A DNA stretch of 64,000 nucleotides from Tenacibaculum sp. M341 (GTDB taxonomy: Bacteria > Bacteroidota > Bacteroidia > Flavobacteriales > Flavobacteriaceae), in contig NZ_SJXJ01000003.1 of the NCBI RefSeq assembly GCF_004337695.1, positions 1-64,000 of the forward strand, in the 5' to 3' direction. The notes below the pieces were generated by a model that saw only the letters and a list, made by a program, of their open reading frames with translations, searched no databases and was not told the origin of the DNA. How positions within the stretch are numbered: position 1 is the first letter of the stretch; each line of letters opens with the position of its first letter. Position numbers and translations under genes: made by a program. Positions 45,599 to 54,793 of the stretch are shown here, one piece after another.

Positions 45599-47395
45599 AT
45601 GAAGAACATTAGAAATTTTTGCATCATTGCACACATTGATCACGGTAAAAGTACCTTGGCAGATCGATTATTAGATTATACAGGAGCGGTTACTGAACGT
45701 GAAAAGCAAGATCAATTATTAGATAATATGGATTTAGAGCGTGAACGTGGTATTACCATTAAGTCTCATGCTATTCAAATGGATTATGTTCATAACGGCG
45801 AACCTTTTATCTTAAACTTAATTGATACTCCAGGGCACGTAGATTTTTCTTATGAAGTATCTCGATCTATTGCAGCTTGTGAAGGTGCGTTATTAATTGT
45901 AGATGCAGCTCAGAGTATTCAAGCACAAACAATTTCTAATTTATATTTAGCATTAGAAAATGATTTAGAAATTATTCCTGTTTTAAATAAGGTAGATTTA
46001 CCATCAGCAAACCCAGAAGAAGTAACAGATGATATTGTTGATTTACTAGGGTGTGATCCAGAAGATGTAATTCCTGCAAGTGGTAAAACAGGTTTTGGAG
46101 TTGATAAGATTTTAGATGCAATTATAGAAAGAATTCCTGCACCATCAGGAAATCCCGATGCGCCATTAAAAGCCTTAATTTTTGATAGTGTTTACAATTC
46201 ATATAGAGGAATTGAAACATATTTTAGAGTTATTGATGGTTCAATTAAAAAGAATCAACAAATTAAGTTTGTAGCTACTGGTAAACAGTATGGAGCAGAT
46301 GAGGTAGGTACACTTAAGTTAGAGCAGGTAGTTAAAAAAGAAATAAAAACAGGAGATGTAGGTTATTTAATAACAGGTATAAAAGCAGCTAAAGAAGTAA
46401 AAGTAGGAGATACAATTACAGATTTTGCAAATCCTACAACAGATATTATTGAAGGTTTTGAGGATGTAAAACCAATGGTATTTGCGGGTATTTATCCGGT
46501 TGATACAGAAGATTACGAAGAACTACGTAACTCAATGGAAAAGTTACAGTTAAATGATGCTTCTTTAGTGTTTCAACCAGAAAGTTCAGCAGCATTAGGT
46601 TTTGGTTTTCGATGTGGTTTCTTAGGAATGTTACACATGGAGATAATTCAAGAACGTTTAGAGCGTGAGTTTAACATGACTGTAATTACTACGGTTCCTA
46701 ACGTGTCTTATCATGCATTTACTAAAAAGAATGTGGAGGATATCATTATTGTAAATAATCCATCTGATTTACCAGATCCTTCAGGTTTAGATAGGGTTGA
46801 AGAACCATTTATTAAGGCTTCAATAATTACAAAATCGGATTTTGTTGGTCAGGTAATGTCACTATGTATAGAAAAAAGAGGGCAGATAATTAATCAAACA
46901 TATTTAACACCAGAACGTGTAGAGTTAATTTTTGAAATGCCTCTTGCAGAAATTGTATTCGATTTTTATGATCGCTTAAAAACAGTTTCTAAAGGATATG
47001 CTTCTTTTGATTATCATCCAATCGGAATGAAAAAATCAAAGTTAGTACGTGTAGATATGCTTTTAAATGGAAATACAGTAGATGCACTTTCTGCTTTATT
47101 ACATGCTGATAATGCTTACACTATTGGAAAGCGTATTTGTGAGAAATTAAAAGAATTAATTCCACGTCAACAGTTTGATATTCCAATTCAGGCAGCTATT
47201 GGAGCAAAAATTATTGCTCGTGAAACAGTAAAAGCACTTCGTAAAGATGTAACAGCTAAATGTTATGGAGGTGATATTTCTCGTAAGCGTAAGCTTTTAG
47301 AAAAGCAAAAAAAAGGTAAAAAACGTATGCGTCAGGTAGGAAATGTTGAAATTCCACAGCAAGCGTTTATGGCAGTATTAAAACTAAACGATTAA
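45599..47395 (+). CDS. lepA: Elongation factor 4 (LepA)
   Basis: This 598-aa translational GTPase is full length. G1 is 'AHIDHGKST', G3 '[12 protein letters not shown]' and G4 'NKVDLPSA'. The EF-G-like domains and the LepA-specific C-terminal domain ('[15 protein letters not shown]') are all present. It acts on ribosomes to help initiation or back-translocation under stress. The ATG start is the family start. A terminator follows immediately. Confidence 0.97.
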   Translation: MKNIRNFCIIAHIDHGKSTLADRLLDYTGAVTEREKQDQLLDNMDLERERGITIKSHAIQMDYVHNGEPFILNLIDTPGHVDFSYEVSRSIAACEGALLIVDAAQSIQAQTISNLYLALENDLEIIPVLNKVDLPSANPEEVTDDIVDLLGCDPEDVIPASGKTGFGVDKILDAIIERIPAPSGNPDAPLKALIFDSVYNSYRGIETYFRVIDGSIKKNQQIKFVATGKQYGADEVGTLKLEQVVKKEIKTGDVGYLITGIKAAKEVKVGDTITDFANPTTDIIEGFEDVKPMVFAGIYPVDTEDYEELRNSMEKLQLNDASLVFQPESSAALGFGFRCGFLGMLHMEIIQERLEREFNMTVITTVPNVSYHAFTKKNVEDIIIVNNPSDLPDPSGLDRVEEPFIKASIITKSDFVGQVMSLCIEKRGQIINQTYLTPERVELIFEMPLAEIVFDFYDRLKTVSKGYASFDYHPIGMKKSKLVRVDMLLNGNTVDALSALLHADNAYTIGKRICEKLKELIPRQQFDIPIQAAIGAKIIARETVKALRKDVTAKCYGGDISRKRKLLEKQKKGKKRMRQVGNVEIPQQAFMAVLKLND

Positions 47396-47406
47396 AGTAA
47401 ATATTT

Positions 47407-47441
47407 AAAAAGCAATGGTTCATAATCATTGCTTTTTTTGT
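47407..47441 (+). terminator. Terminator after lepA
   Basis: A perfect 11-bp stem (47407-47417 with 47427-47437) is followed by T. An alternative ATG for the next gene at 47415 lies inside it and is rejected. Confidence 0.85.
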
Positions 47442-47462
47442 GTCATTTTTAAAACGATTGTA

Positions 47463-48272
47463 TTGCAGAAAATAACAAGACGTAAATTAATAAAAAGAGG
47501 ATTATTGGCAACTATAGGAATGTTTCTAATCGATGTATTGTGGTTTGAAAAATATGTTATTGATTGGAATTTTTTTGATATTTCAAAGAAGAAGGATAAA
47601 CTGAAAATTATACAGTTGTCTGATTTGCATTTTGATGAGTTGCGATCGTTTCATAAGTCAATAGCTAAAAAAATCAATAAAATAAAGCCAGATGTCATTT
47701 TAATAACTGGTGATTCTGTTGAAAAAACAGATAAAATTCCGTTATTAAATTCTTTTCTTCAATTAATAGATGTAGCTATTCCCAAATACGCTGTTATGGG
47801 AAATTGGGAGTATAAAGGTCGTGTTGCTATTGATAAATTAAGCAGTATGTATTCGAAAAATAATTGCAAGTTGTTAATTAATGAAAATGATACTATCAAT
47901 TTAAAAAATAGAGAAGTAGCAATAATAGGAGTGGGAGATTACATCAGTGGAACAGCAGATTTTGAGAAAGCGGTGAAAAATCTCAAAAAAGGAGAAACAA
48001 CCATTGTTTTGTCGCATTGCCCTCAGCATAGAGATATTATTAAAAAGCAACAAGGTAGTTTAGAAATAGATTTAGTGTTGTCTGGTCATACTCATGGTGG
48101 ACAAGTTACTTTTTTAGGAATTGCTCCTGTTAGACCAAGAGGTAGTGGAAGATATGTAAAAGGTTGGTATAGAGAGTCTGAACCTAAAATGTATGTTTCT
48201 AAAGGGATAGGAACTAGTATTTTGCCAATAAGATTTGGAGCAAGAGCTGAAGTTGTTGAAATAGATGTTTAA
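47463..48272 (+). CDS. Metallophosphoesterase, membrane-anchored
   Basis: The calcineurin-like phosphoesterase core has 'IQLSDLHFDEL' (Asp, His), 'ILITGDSVEK', 'AVMGNWEYKG' (Asn of the GNHE-like motif, here GNWE), 'VLSHCPQHRD' and 'LSGHTHGGQVTF'. It resembles YkuE-like enzymes. The proposed start is TTG 47463, giving about 269 aa and an N-terminus 'LQKITRRKLIKRGLL' with a hydrophobic anchor. An ATG 16 codons upstream falls in the lepA terminator. The N-terminal pair of Arg is Tat-like but not a clear Tat signal. The substrate is unknown; YkuE acts on lipid-linked phosphates in some bacteria. Confidence 0.82.
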   Translation: MQKITRRKLIKRGLLATIGMFLIDVLWFEKYVIDWNFFDISKKKDKLKIIQLSDLHFDELRSFHKSIAKKINKIKPDVILITGDSVEKTDKIPLLNSFLQLIDVAIPKYAVMGNWEYKGRVAIDKLSSMYSKNNCKLLINENDTINLKNREVAIIGVGDYISGTADFEKAVKNLKKGETTIVLSHCPQHRDIIKKQQGSLEIDLVLSGHTHGGQVTFLGIAPVRPRGSGRYVKGWYRESEPKMYVSKGIGTSILPIRFGARAEVVEIDV

Positions 48273-48314
48273 AGCTTATAAAAGCCTTCAATTCTTACTC
48301 CTTACAAAAGAATC

Positions 48315-49076
48315 TTATTCGTTTTTAATATGTTTTTTCATTAAAAATAGTCCGTAAAATAAACAAGGAGAAACCAAAACAACGATAACTAAGGCGCTTG
48401 TTAGAGAAGTTGGTTCTATATTTTTAAGGCTCAAACTTTTTCCTAACGCATCAATTCCGCCAGCAAAATCAATAAGAGCATGTGCTATAATTAATGGATA
48501 AATACGTTTTGTAATTACCAAAATAGCACCAAACATAATTCCAATAAAAGTAGCAAAAAGTATTTGAGAAAGTTCACCATAGATTCCTTTATCAAAACGA
48601 ATTAAATGTAGTACTCCAAAAATTAAAGAAGCGATGACAATGGCTTTTTTAGGATTATTGAAAAAGTTTGATAAAGCTGATTGTAAAAATCCTCTAATGC
48701 TCATTTCTTCTGCAAAACCAACGCTTAAACAATAAACTAATAATAGTAAAATGTTTAGAAAAGTTACATTTATAACATCATCAGCAAATAAAAGATTTAG
48801 TAATATAAGATAAGCACTTCCAATAATTACAAATTTAGTTTTATTTGGTTTTATGTTGGTTAGCCCTGCAGGTTTTAGTAAGTTGCTTGTTTTTATAAAA
48901 TAGAAAGATACAGCTGTCAAAACAATATTGAAAATAATTTTAACTAATAAAGTATTGGTGTAATCAATTGCATAATGTTCTATTAAGTAAGAAATAGATA
49001 ATTGTTTTAAAAAAGTAATAGCTGTAAGAAATAATACGAACACGCTAATTTTTTTTAATGTAATAGTATTCTTCAT
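48315..49076 (-). CDS. CPBP family intramembrane metalloprotease
   Basis: This 253-aa polytopic protein has about eight TM segments and the three CPBP motifs in order: 'EEMSIRGFL' (E-E-x3-R), 'FGVLHLIRF' (F-x3-H) and 'AHALIDFAGG' (H-x3-D). It is a Rce1/abortive-infection-type protease. In bacteria the substrates are mostly unknown. It stands alone. Confidence 0.9.
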   Translation of the reverse strand: MKNTITLKKISVFVLFLTAITFLKQLSISYLIEHYAIDYTNTLLVKIIFNIVLTAVSFYFIKTSNLLKPAGLTNIKPNKTKFVIIGSAYLILLNLLFADDVINVTFLNILLLLVYCLSVGFAEEMSIRGFLQSALSNFFNNPKKAIVIASLIFGVLHLIRFDKGIYGELSQILFATFIGIMFGAILVITKRIYPLIIAHALIDFAGGIDALGKSLSLKNIEPTSLTSALVIVVLVSPCLFYGLFLMKKHIKNE

Positions 49077-49157
49077 AGTATTTAAAATAAAAAGTTTGTA
49101 TTAAGATGACGATTAAGAAGATAAGATGTTACAGAGAAGGTTAAAGGTTATTTTTAA

Positions 49158-49165
49158 TATATTTG
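49158..49165 (+). promoter_or_regulatory. Putative -7 element for the Bax-inhibitor gene
   Basis: TATATTTG matches TAnnTTTG, 23 bases before ATG 49189. Confidence 0.4.
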
Positions 49166-49188
49166 CTCAATAAATTAAAAAAATAAAT

Positions 49189-49899
49189 ATGGAAAATTCA
49201 TTTAATTCCTTTGACGGTAAAGTATTAGTAGCTCAAGCTTCAGAAGCAGAGAGAATTGCTTTTTACAAGAAAACATACTCGCATGTTGCAGGTGGAGTAT
49301 TGTTATTTCTAGTTTTTGAGTATTTGTTGTTTCAAAGCAGTGCTATAGTAAATTTTGCACTGTCTATGACGCAAGGTTATAAGTGGCTATTATTGATAGG
49401 AGGTTTTATGTTGATTACTAATTATGCAGAAAGTACAGCGTTAAAAACTACAGATAAAAATTTACAGTATATGGCTTATGCAGGATATATTTTTGCTGAG
49501 GCTTTTATTTTTATTCCTTTGATTTACATGGCTATTATGTATACTCAGAGTTTTGAGATTTTACAGCAAGCAGGTGTGGTAACATTAGCTTTATTTGCGG
49601 GTTTATCATCGGTCGTTTTAATAACTAAAAAAGATTTTTCTTTTTTAAGAGCCGCATTAAGTATTGGCTTTTTTATAGCTATAGGTTTAATTATTGCTGG
49701 AACATTGTTCGGATTTAATTTAGGTTTATGGTTTTCTGTAGGTATGTGTGTGTTAGCAGGAGGTTCTATTTTATACCAAACATCTAACATGGTGCATAAA
49801 TTTGGAACTGAAGATTATATTCCAGCTGCTTTAGGATTGTTTGCTTCTTTAATGTTATTATTTTGGTATGTAATTCAGATATTTTTAAGTAGAGACTAA
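49189..49899 (+). CDS. Bax inhibitor-1/YccA family membrane protein
   Basis: The 236-aa product has seven TM segments and ends with the family's short hydrophilic tail. Motifs include 'FYKKTYSHVAGGVLLF' near the N-terminus and 'AGGSILYQTSNMVHKF' before the last TM segment. Family members form calcium-leak channels or modulate FtsH-type proteases. It is monocistronic, with a bidirectional terminator after it. Confidence 0.9.
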   Translation: MENSFNSFDGKVLVAQASEAERIAFYKKTYSHVAGGVLLFLVFEYLLFQSSAIVNFALSMTQGYKWLLLIGGFMLITNYAESTALKTTDKNLQYMAYAGYIFAEAFIFIPLIYMAIMYTQSFEILQQAGVVTLALFAGLSSVVLITKKDFSFLRAALSIGFFIAIGLIIAGTLFGFNLGLWFSVGMCVLAGGSILYQTSNMVHKFGTEDYIPAALGLFASLMLLFWYVIQIFLSRD

Positions 49900-49917
49900 A
49901 AGTAAATTTAAATAAAA

Positions 49918-49966
49918 AACTAAATAGGGTTGAGGTTTTAATAACTTCAATCCTATTTTTAGTTGA
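49918..49966. terminator. Bidirectional terminator
   Basis: A long imperfect stem (about 20 bp, several G-T pairs) lies between two converging genes, with a T-rich right side. Confidence 0.7.
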
Positions 49967-50804
49967 TAGCAAAGGTATACAGATTTCCGCCTTTACCATG
50001 CGATTTTTCATCTGTTATGTATAAGGTATCATTGTTTTTAAAAACAATTCCTTCCTTCTGTGAAGAATGGTCAAATGGATATTCGGTTAGAATACCATCA
50101 AAGAATTGATCATTTTGAAAATTACTAAAAACCAAAACGCTGTGATGTGTTAACAAAGCTAATTTTTTATGATTTTTGGATATTGCAGCAGCAGTAATCC
50201 AACAACCATAAGTATCGCAATTATTAAAACTTCCAATCAATTCTGCGGTATGGTTTCCAGCACTTGCAGGTATTTTATATAACTTAGTAACTCCATATTT
50301 ATTTTTTACTCTACTTTTTGTAAAAATGTAAAGAAAACCATTTAAATATATTAATGATTCTGAATCGAAAAAACGCTTTTTCTTTTTAGGCGGAAATTTA
50401 TGTTGATCAGGGTAATTAAAAAATATTTTTTCAACATCTACTGATTTGTTTTCTAAATCACTTCCATTAACTTTTAAAATTACGAGATCATTTCTTGTAT
50501 TATCATTATTACCTGTATCAGCAATGTAAATATTGCCAAATTCATCAGAAGTAATATCTTCCCAATCTCTATTCTTAGCATTAATAGTGATTACTTTTTT
50601 AATTTTGCCTTTGATGTTTACTCCATACAGTTCGTTTTTATTACCACTGTCATTATGCATCCATAACAAATTAGAATCTTCTACTTTTTCAATACCAGAA
50701 GCTTCTCTTAATTTTTTGGGTAAAGAAGCAGTGATGTTTAATTGTCCATAATTAGAACAATTAATAAAAGTACTTGCTAATAGAAATAAAATTATTTTTT
50801 TCAT
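49959..50804 (-). CDS. Beta-propeller-like predicted lipoprotein
   Basis: This 281-aa protein has a lipoprotein signal (Cys at residue 16, 'ASTFINCSNYG') and repeating beta blades with 'D-x-x-G-N-I-Y-I-A-D-T-G-N-N' and 'DTLYITDEKSHG'. The composition resembles SdiA-regulated or NHL-type propellers of unknown substrate. It is convergent with the Bax-inhibitor gene. No catalytic residues are recognised. Confidence 0.72.
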   Translation of the reverse strand: MKKIILFLLASTFINCSNYGQLNITASLPKKLREASGIEKVEDSNLLWMHNDSGNKNELYGVNIKGKIKKVITINAKNRDWEDITSDEFGNIYIADTGNNDNTRNDLVILKVNGSDLENKSVDVEKIFFNYPDQHKFPPKKKKRFFDSESLIYLNGFLYIFTKSRVKNKYGVTKLYKIPASAGNHTAELIGSFNNCDTYGCWITAAAISKNHKKLALLTHHSVLVFSNFQNDQFFDGILTEYPFDHSSQKEGIVFKNNDTLYITDEKSHGKGGNLYTFAIN

Positions 50805-50817
50805 TAGAATAAAGGTA

Positions 50818-50851
50818 AAAAAAATCCTGTAAAAACAATTTTACAGGATTT
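50818..50851 (-). terminator. Terminator of phoD-like gene
   Basis: A perfect 13-bp stem (50822-50834 with 50839-50851) is followed on the minus strand by a T-run (A-run at 50818-50824 on plus). Confidence 0.8.
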
Positions 50852-50874
50852 AAAAGTGAGGGGGTAACCTATGA

Positions 50875-52533
50875 CTAAATAGTCAAAGTGTTTTTAGTAG
50901 TTGTGGTAAATGTTTTTTCAGTAATGGTATCTACGTAATTCCAATCTGTTTTTACAGCACCAGCATTTACAGTTAATTTCATATAACCTCTGTCTGATAG
51001 ATTTGAAAATTTTAAATCATCAATTAAAAGTTTTAATGCAGTTCCTAATTGAGCTGCTCCTTCAACGCCAACAAAAGATTCAAATCCAGGAGAGGAAACA
51101 GAGCTTGTAGCAACTTCGATTCCAACTTTCTCACCAGTAGCAGTTATTAAGTCAGTTTGCCAAGCGTTATGTGTATCTCCAGCTAGTACAATAACTTTTT
51201 TATCTTTAAAAGTGCTTAAAATTTCTTCTCTTTCAGCAAAATATCCGTCCCATGCATCAAGATTATAAGGTATTACATTGGTTACCCTTGCTTTTTCAGC
51301 ATCAGTTAATGTTGGATCGTTTTGTAATAATCGAGCTTTAATTTGAACTAATTCACCTAAAACGGTAGCAAAAGAAGAAGAACCAAATGCAGATAATAAT
51401 TCAGCAGGAATATACATTTTACCCATTAACACTTGTTGTCCAATAATTTGCCATTGTGAGCTAGCATTAGACATTTCGTTTTTCAACCAATCTTTTTGTT
51501 GTTGACCTAAAATGGTTCTTGATGGATTTAACCAATCTGCTTGAAAACTAGCAGTATCAAAACCAGCAGCAGATGTATAAGTTGCATAATCTAATTGTTT
51601 ATCTCTACCAACTACACGGGTATCTAACATTATTAAATCTACTAAGCTACCTAGCTTAAGAGTTCTGTAAATAATAGAGCTATCAGATAAATTAGTAGTG
51701 TTTGGTAAGTATTCACTGTAAACTTGTAAAGCGTTTTGTTTTCTGATTTGATAGTCTCCTTCGTCTGCTTGATGATTTTCTGCACCATCTTTATAAGCAT
51801 CATTTGTAACTTCATGATCATCCCAAACACAAATAAAAGGCTTCTTTTGGTGTAGTTCTTTTAATTGATCTTCTGATCTATATTGGCGATAACGAGTTCT
51901 GTAATCATCTAAAGAGATGATTTCACCAGCAGGTTCAGGATTTCTAAATGTTCCATAAGTACCTTCTCCATATTCGTAAATATAATCTCCTAAATGCACT
52001 ACAGCATCTGCATCAGAATTTTTGATAGCTTCATATACATTAAAATAACCAGCAGCATAATTAGAACAAGAAGCAACAGCTAACTTTACTTCTGAAGTAT
52101 TATTACCAAAAGTAAGCGTTTCTCCAATAGGAGAGCTTGTTTTGTCATCGATGTTAACAAATCTATAAAATAACTTTAAGTTTTCATCTAAGTCCTTTAT
52201 TTCGATTGCTAAGGTATAGTCTCTAGTAGTGTCTGTTGTTACTTCCCCTTGACGAACAATGTCTTTAAAATCGGTATCTTTTGCTAATTGCCATACTATT
52301 TTTACTGAACTTTTATCAGTGTTATAGCGCGTCCAAATTATAACCTGTGAGTTTGTAGGGTCAAAACTAGCAACTCCTTGATTAAAGTTTTTATTTGTTA
52401 AGTCTTTGGGGATTAGAGAACTTAGTTTATCTGTGCTGTCACTACAACTAATAAAGTTAGGTGCAAGTACAATTCCTCCAGCAGCTAATAAGGAATTTCT
52501 TAAAAAGTTTCTACGTTTTATATTGTTTGACAT
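50875..52533 (-). CDS. PhoD-family alkaline phosphatase/phosphodiesterase, Tat-exported
   Basis: This 552-aa protein has an N-terminal Tat signal ('KRRNFLRNSLLAAGG') followed by 'ISCS', which may be a lipobox. An N-terminal Fn3-like PhoD domain precedes the catalytic core, with 'HLGDYIYEYGEG', 'CVWDDHEVTND' and 'VLAGDTHNAWQTD' supplying metal ligands. It should hydrolyse phosphomono- or diesters outside the cytoplasm. The stop is TAG and a terminator follows. Phosphate control is likely in the family, but I see no Pho-box-like repeat. Confidence 0.9.
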   Translation of the reverse strand: MSNNIKRRNFLRNSLLAAGGIVLAPNFISCSDSTDKLSSLIPKDLTNKNFNQGVASFDPTNSQVIIWTRYNTDKSSVKIVWQLAKDTDFKDIVRQGEVTTDTTRDYTLAIEIKDLDENLKLFYRFVNIDDKTSSPIGETLTFGNNTSEVKLAVASCSNYAAGYFNVYEAIKNSDADAVVHLGDYIYEYGEGTYGTFRNPEPAGEIISLDDYRTRYRQYRSEDQLKELHQKKPFICVWDDHEVTNDAYKDGAENHQADEGDYQIRKQNALQVYSEYLPNTTNLSDSSIIYRTLKLGSLVDLIMLDTRVVGRDKQLDYATYTSAAGFDTASFQADWLNPSRTILGQQQKDWLKNEMSNASSQWQIIGQQVLMGKMYIPAELLSAFGSSSFATVLGELVQIKARLLQNDPTLTDAEKARVTNVIPYNLDAWDGYFAEREEILSTFKDKKVIVLAGDTHNAWQTDLITATGEKVGIEVATSSVSSPGFESFVGVEGAAQLGTALKLLIDDLKFSNLSDRGYMKLTVNAGAVKTDWNYVDTITEKTFTTTTKNTLTI

Positions 52534-52616
52534 CTTGTAATTATATGTTAGTTTTCACATAATTACTAGACTGAAATTTCTTAAAAGTTAAGAAAAGTAA
52601 ACTTAAATGTAAAATG

Positions 52617-53417
52617 TTACCAATCTCCAGTGGCACCGCCACCGCCGAATCCACCACCGCCGAATCCGCCTCCAAATCCACCAGAAGACCCTCCGAAATC
52701 ACCACCGCCAAAACCGCCTCCAAAGCCTCCGCCTCGTCCTGAGTTGCTTAAAATGATGGTGTCAAAAATATCTCTTGAATCGAAATTTCTACGTCTTCTG
52801 CCTCCACCACGATTACCTCTGTTTTTACCAGAAATAATGATAAAGAAGATAATGAGAATAACAATGAAAATAATAATTCCAGGATCAAAACTAGTATTGG
52901 ATTTACGAGTTCCTTTGTATTCACCTTGCATTACTTTAATGATAGAATTTACACCATTATTAAGTCCGCCATAAAAGTTTCCTTGTTTGAAAAAAGGTAA
53001 AATATCACGTTCTATTATTTGTCTAGAAGTATAATCAGTCAATAAATGTTCGGTTCCATAGCCTGTTCTGATAGTTGTTTTTCTGTCGTCATTGGCTAAC
53101 AAAATAAAAATTCCATTATCCTTCCCTTTTTGACCAACTCCCCATTTATGTGCCCAGTTAGTCGCTAAATAACTAATATCTTCACCTTTAGTAGTTTTTA
53201 TAATAGCAATTACTATTTGTGTTGAAGTAGTGTCTGCGTATTTAACTAATTTATCTTCTAAAAGTGACTTTTGTCCATTAGAAAGTAGATTAACGTAATC
53301 GTAAACACTCGTTTGTGTTTTTGGTTTGCTAGGTATAGCATACTGAGCAAAAGAAAGCTGATTTCCTAGAAATAAGAATAAAAATAAAGTAAATAAATAG
53401 TGTGTTTTCTTTTTCAT
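52617..53417 (-). CDS. TPM-domain membrane protein with Gly-rich tail
   Basis: This 266-aa protein has a signal peptide, a TPM (TLP18.3/Psb32/MOLO-1) domain ('VYDYVNLLSNGQKSLLEDKL', 'NDDRKTTIRTGYGTEHLLTD'), a TM helix near residue 190, and a C-terminal tail of GGFGGG repeats ending 'GATGDW'. It is directly adjacent (no gap) to a second TPM gene and close to lemA. LemA and TPM proteins occur together in many bacteria, probably as an envelope complex; the function is unknown. The Gly-rich tail is low-complexity, and open frames on its opposite strand are artefacts. Confidence 0.85.
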   Translation of the reverse strand: MKKKTHYLFTLFLFLFLGNQLSFAQYAIPSKPKTQTSVYDYVNLLSNGQKSLLEDKLVKYADTTSTQIVIAIIKTTKGEDISYLATNWAHKWGVGQKGKDNGIFILLANDDRKTTIRTGYGTEHLLTDYTSRQIIERDILPFFKQGNFYGGLNNGVNSIIKVMQGEYKGTRKSNTSFDPGIIIFIVILIIFFIIISGKNRGNRGGGRRRRNFDSRDIFDTIILSNSGRGGGFGGGFGGGDFGGSSGGFGGGFGGGGFGGGGATGDW

Positions 53418-53855
53418 TTAGCCTTTTGAAACTTCATTTGGTAATTCATCAACATCATCAGAGGTCCAAGGAAAGTGAGCCTTCAATTCTTCGCCAGCAG
53501 TTAAAACACCAGCGACAATTCCCTCTTTAAATTTCCCTTGTTTAAAATGTGTTTGCATCACATTCTTAGTAGACTCCCAAAAGTTTTCAGGAACTACATT
53601 ATTAATACCTTCATCACCATAAATAACAAATTTATGATCGTCAACTGCTATGTAAATAAGTACAGCATTTTGTTCTTTGGTATTAAACATTTTAAGCATT
53701 TGAAATACTTCTAGTGCTCTATTATAGTGTTCAATAGACGAAGTTCGCTCTAAATGAACTCTAATTTCACCAGAAGTATTTCGTTCTGCCTTTTGAATAG
53801 CCTGAACGATTTTCTGTTCTTCTTGTGCTGAAAGAAAATCTTCTACGTTCGACAT
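53418..53855 (-). CDS. TPM-domain cytosolic-type protein
   Basis: This 145-aa protein has one TPM domain with no signal peptide or TM segment: 'ALEVFQMLKMFNTKEQNAVLIYIAVDDHKFVIYGDEGIN', then 'WESTKNVMQTHFKQGKFKEGIVAGVLTAGEELKAHFP'. It lies between lemA (2-base gap) and the Gly-rich TPM gene (no gap). It probably partners with them. Function unknown. Confidence 0.87.
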   Translation of the reverse strand: MSNVEDFLSAQEEQKIVQAIQKAERNTSGEIRVHLERTSSIEHYNRALEVFQMLKMFNTKEQNAVLIYIAVDDHKFVIYGDEGINNVVPENFWESTKNVMQTHFKQGKFKEGIVAGVLTAGEELKAHFPWTSDDVDELPNEVSKG

Positions 53856-53857
53856 TT

Positions 53858-54442
53858 TTAGAATTTAAAATTTACATCAGGTGCTTTTTCAGATCCTGGA
53901 TCAGATTTGTAACGAGGCATTTGTTTAAAGCCAAAAATACTAGCTAAAAGTACACCAGGAAATCTATCCACCTTTGTATCATATATATTTACAGAATCAT
54001 TGTATCTATTTCTTTCAACATTAATCCTGTTTTCAGTTCCTTCTAACTGGCTTTGTAGCTCTAAAAAGTTTCTGTTAGCTTTTAAATCAGGATATCTTTC
54101 AACCGAAACTAATAATTTAGATAAAGCTCCAGATAAACCAGATTGCGCTTGTTGAAACTGAGCCATTTTATCAGGAGTCAAATCACCAGCATTAATATTT
54201 ACAGAAGTTGCTTTTGCTCTAGCATTAATAACATCGGTTAACGTACTTTTTTCAAATTCAGCAGCACCTTGTACCGTTTTCACTAAGTTACCAATTAAAT
54301 CGTTTCTTCTTTGGTATGAACTTTCTACTTTTGACCAAGCAGTTTCAGCATTGTTACGTAAAGTTACTAATCCATTATAGCCAGATATTAGCCATAAAAC
54401 TATTGCTCCTACTACTAAAATAGGTGTTATCCATTTTTTCAT
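53858..54442 (-). CDS. lemA: LemA family protein
   Basis: This 194-aa protein has one N-terminal TM helix ('WITPILVVGAIVLWLISGYNGLV') and the helical LemA domain ('NNAETAWSKVESSYQRRNDLIGNLVKTV', 'ERYPDLKANRNFLELQSQLEGTENRI'), plus 'ASIFGFKQMPRYKSDPG' at the C-terminus. It faces the periplasm in family models. It is encoded upstream of the two TPM genes, the usual neighbourhood. Confidence 0.93.
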   Translation of the reverse strand: MKKWITPILVVGAIVLWLISGYNGLVTLRNNAETAWSKVESSYQRRNDLIGNLVKTVQGAAEFEKSTLTDVINARAKATSVNINAGDLTPDKMAQFQQAQSGLSGALSKLLVSVERYPDLKANRNFLELQSQLEGTENRINVERNRYNDSVNIYDTKVDRFPGVLLASIFGFKQMPRYKSDPGSEKAPDVNFKF

Positions 54443-54458
54443 ATTCTTTGATTTTTTG

Positions 54459-54791
54459 TTATTCTAACTGATTTTTGATTTTTATTAATTCTGCCTTAAC
54501 GGCTTCTAATCTACTGATTATTTCTTGATTTCCAATAGTTTTACTAGGGTTCTGCTTTAGCTTTTGTTTAGCGCCCTCTAAAGTAAAACCACGTTCTTTC
54601 ACTAAACTGTATATAAGTTTAAAGTTTTCAATGTCACTTTGGGTAAACAATCGATTACCTTTTGCGTTTTTTTTAGGTTTTATAATGTCAAATTCACCTT
54701 CCCAAAATCTAATTAAAGAAGTGTTTACATTAAAAGCTTTGGCAACTTCACCTATTTTATAATATCGCTTTTGGGGTAAATCAACGTGCAT
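54459..54791 (-). CDS. MerR family transcriptional regulator
   Basis: The 110-aa product has a winged HTH ('YYKIGEVAKAFNVNTSLIRFWEGEF') followed by 'RLFTQSDIENFKLIYSLVKERGFTLEGAKQKL' and a short coiled-coil C-terminus. There is no metal- or drug-binding domain. It is set 2 bases from the CapA gene and 16 from lemA, so it may control or be co-expressed with this envelope cluster. The effector is unknown. Confidence 0.9.
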   Translation of the reverse strand: MHVDLPQKRYYKIGEVAKAFNVNTSLIRFWEGEFDIIKPKKNAKGNRLFTQSDIENFKLIYSLVKERGFTLEGAKQKLKQNPSKTIGNQEIISRLEAVKAELIKIKNQLE

Positions 54792-54793
54792 AA

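Noticed and set aside
47415-47462. Upstream ATG for the metallophosphoesterase
   Set aside because: The extension lies within the lepA terminator hairpin and does not resemble a family N-terminus.
52630-52974. Pro-rich open frame on the plus strand opposite the Gly-rich TPM tail
   Set aside because: It is the antisense reading of GGFGGG repeats in a real gene.
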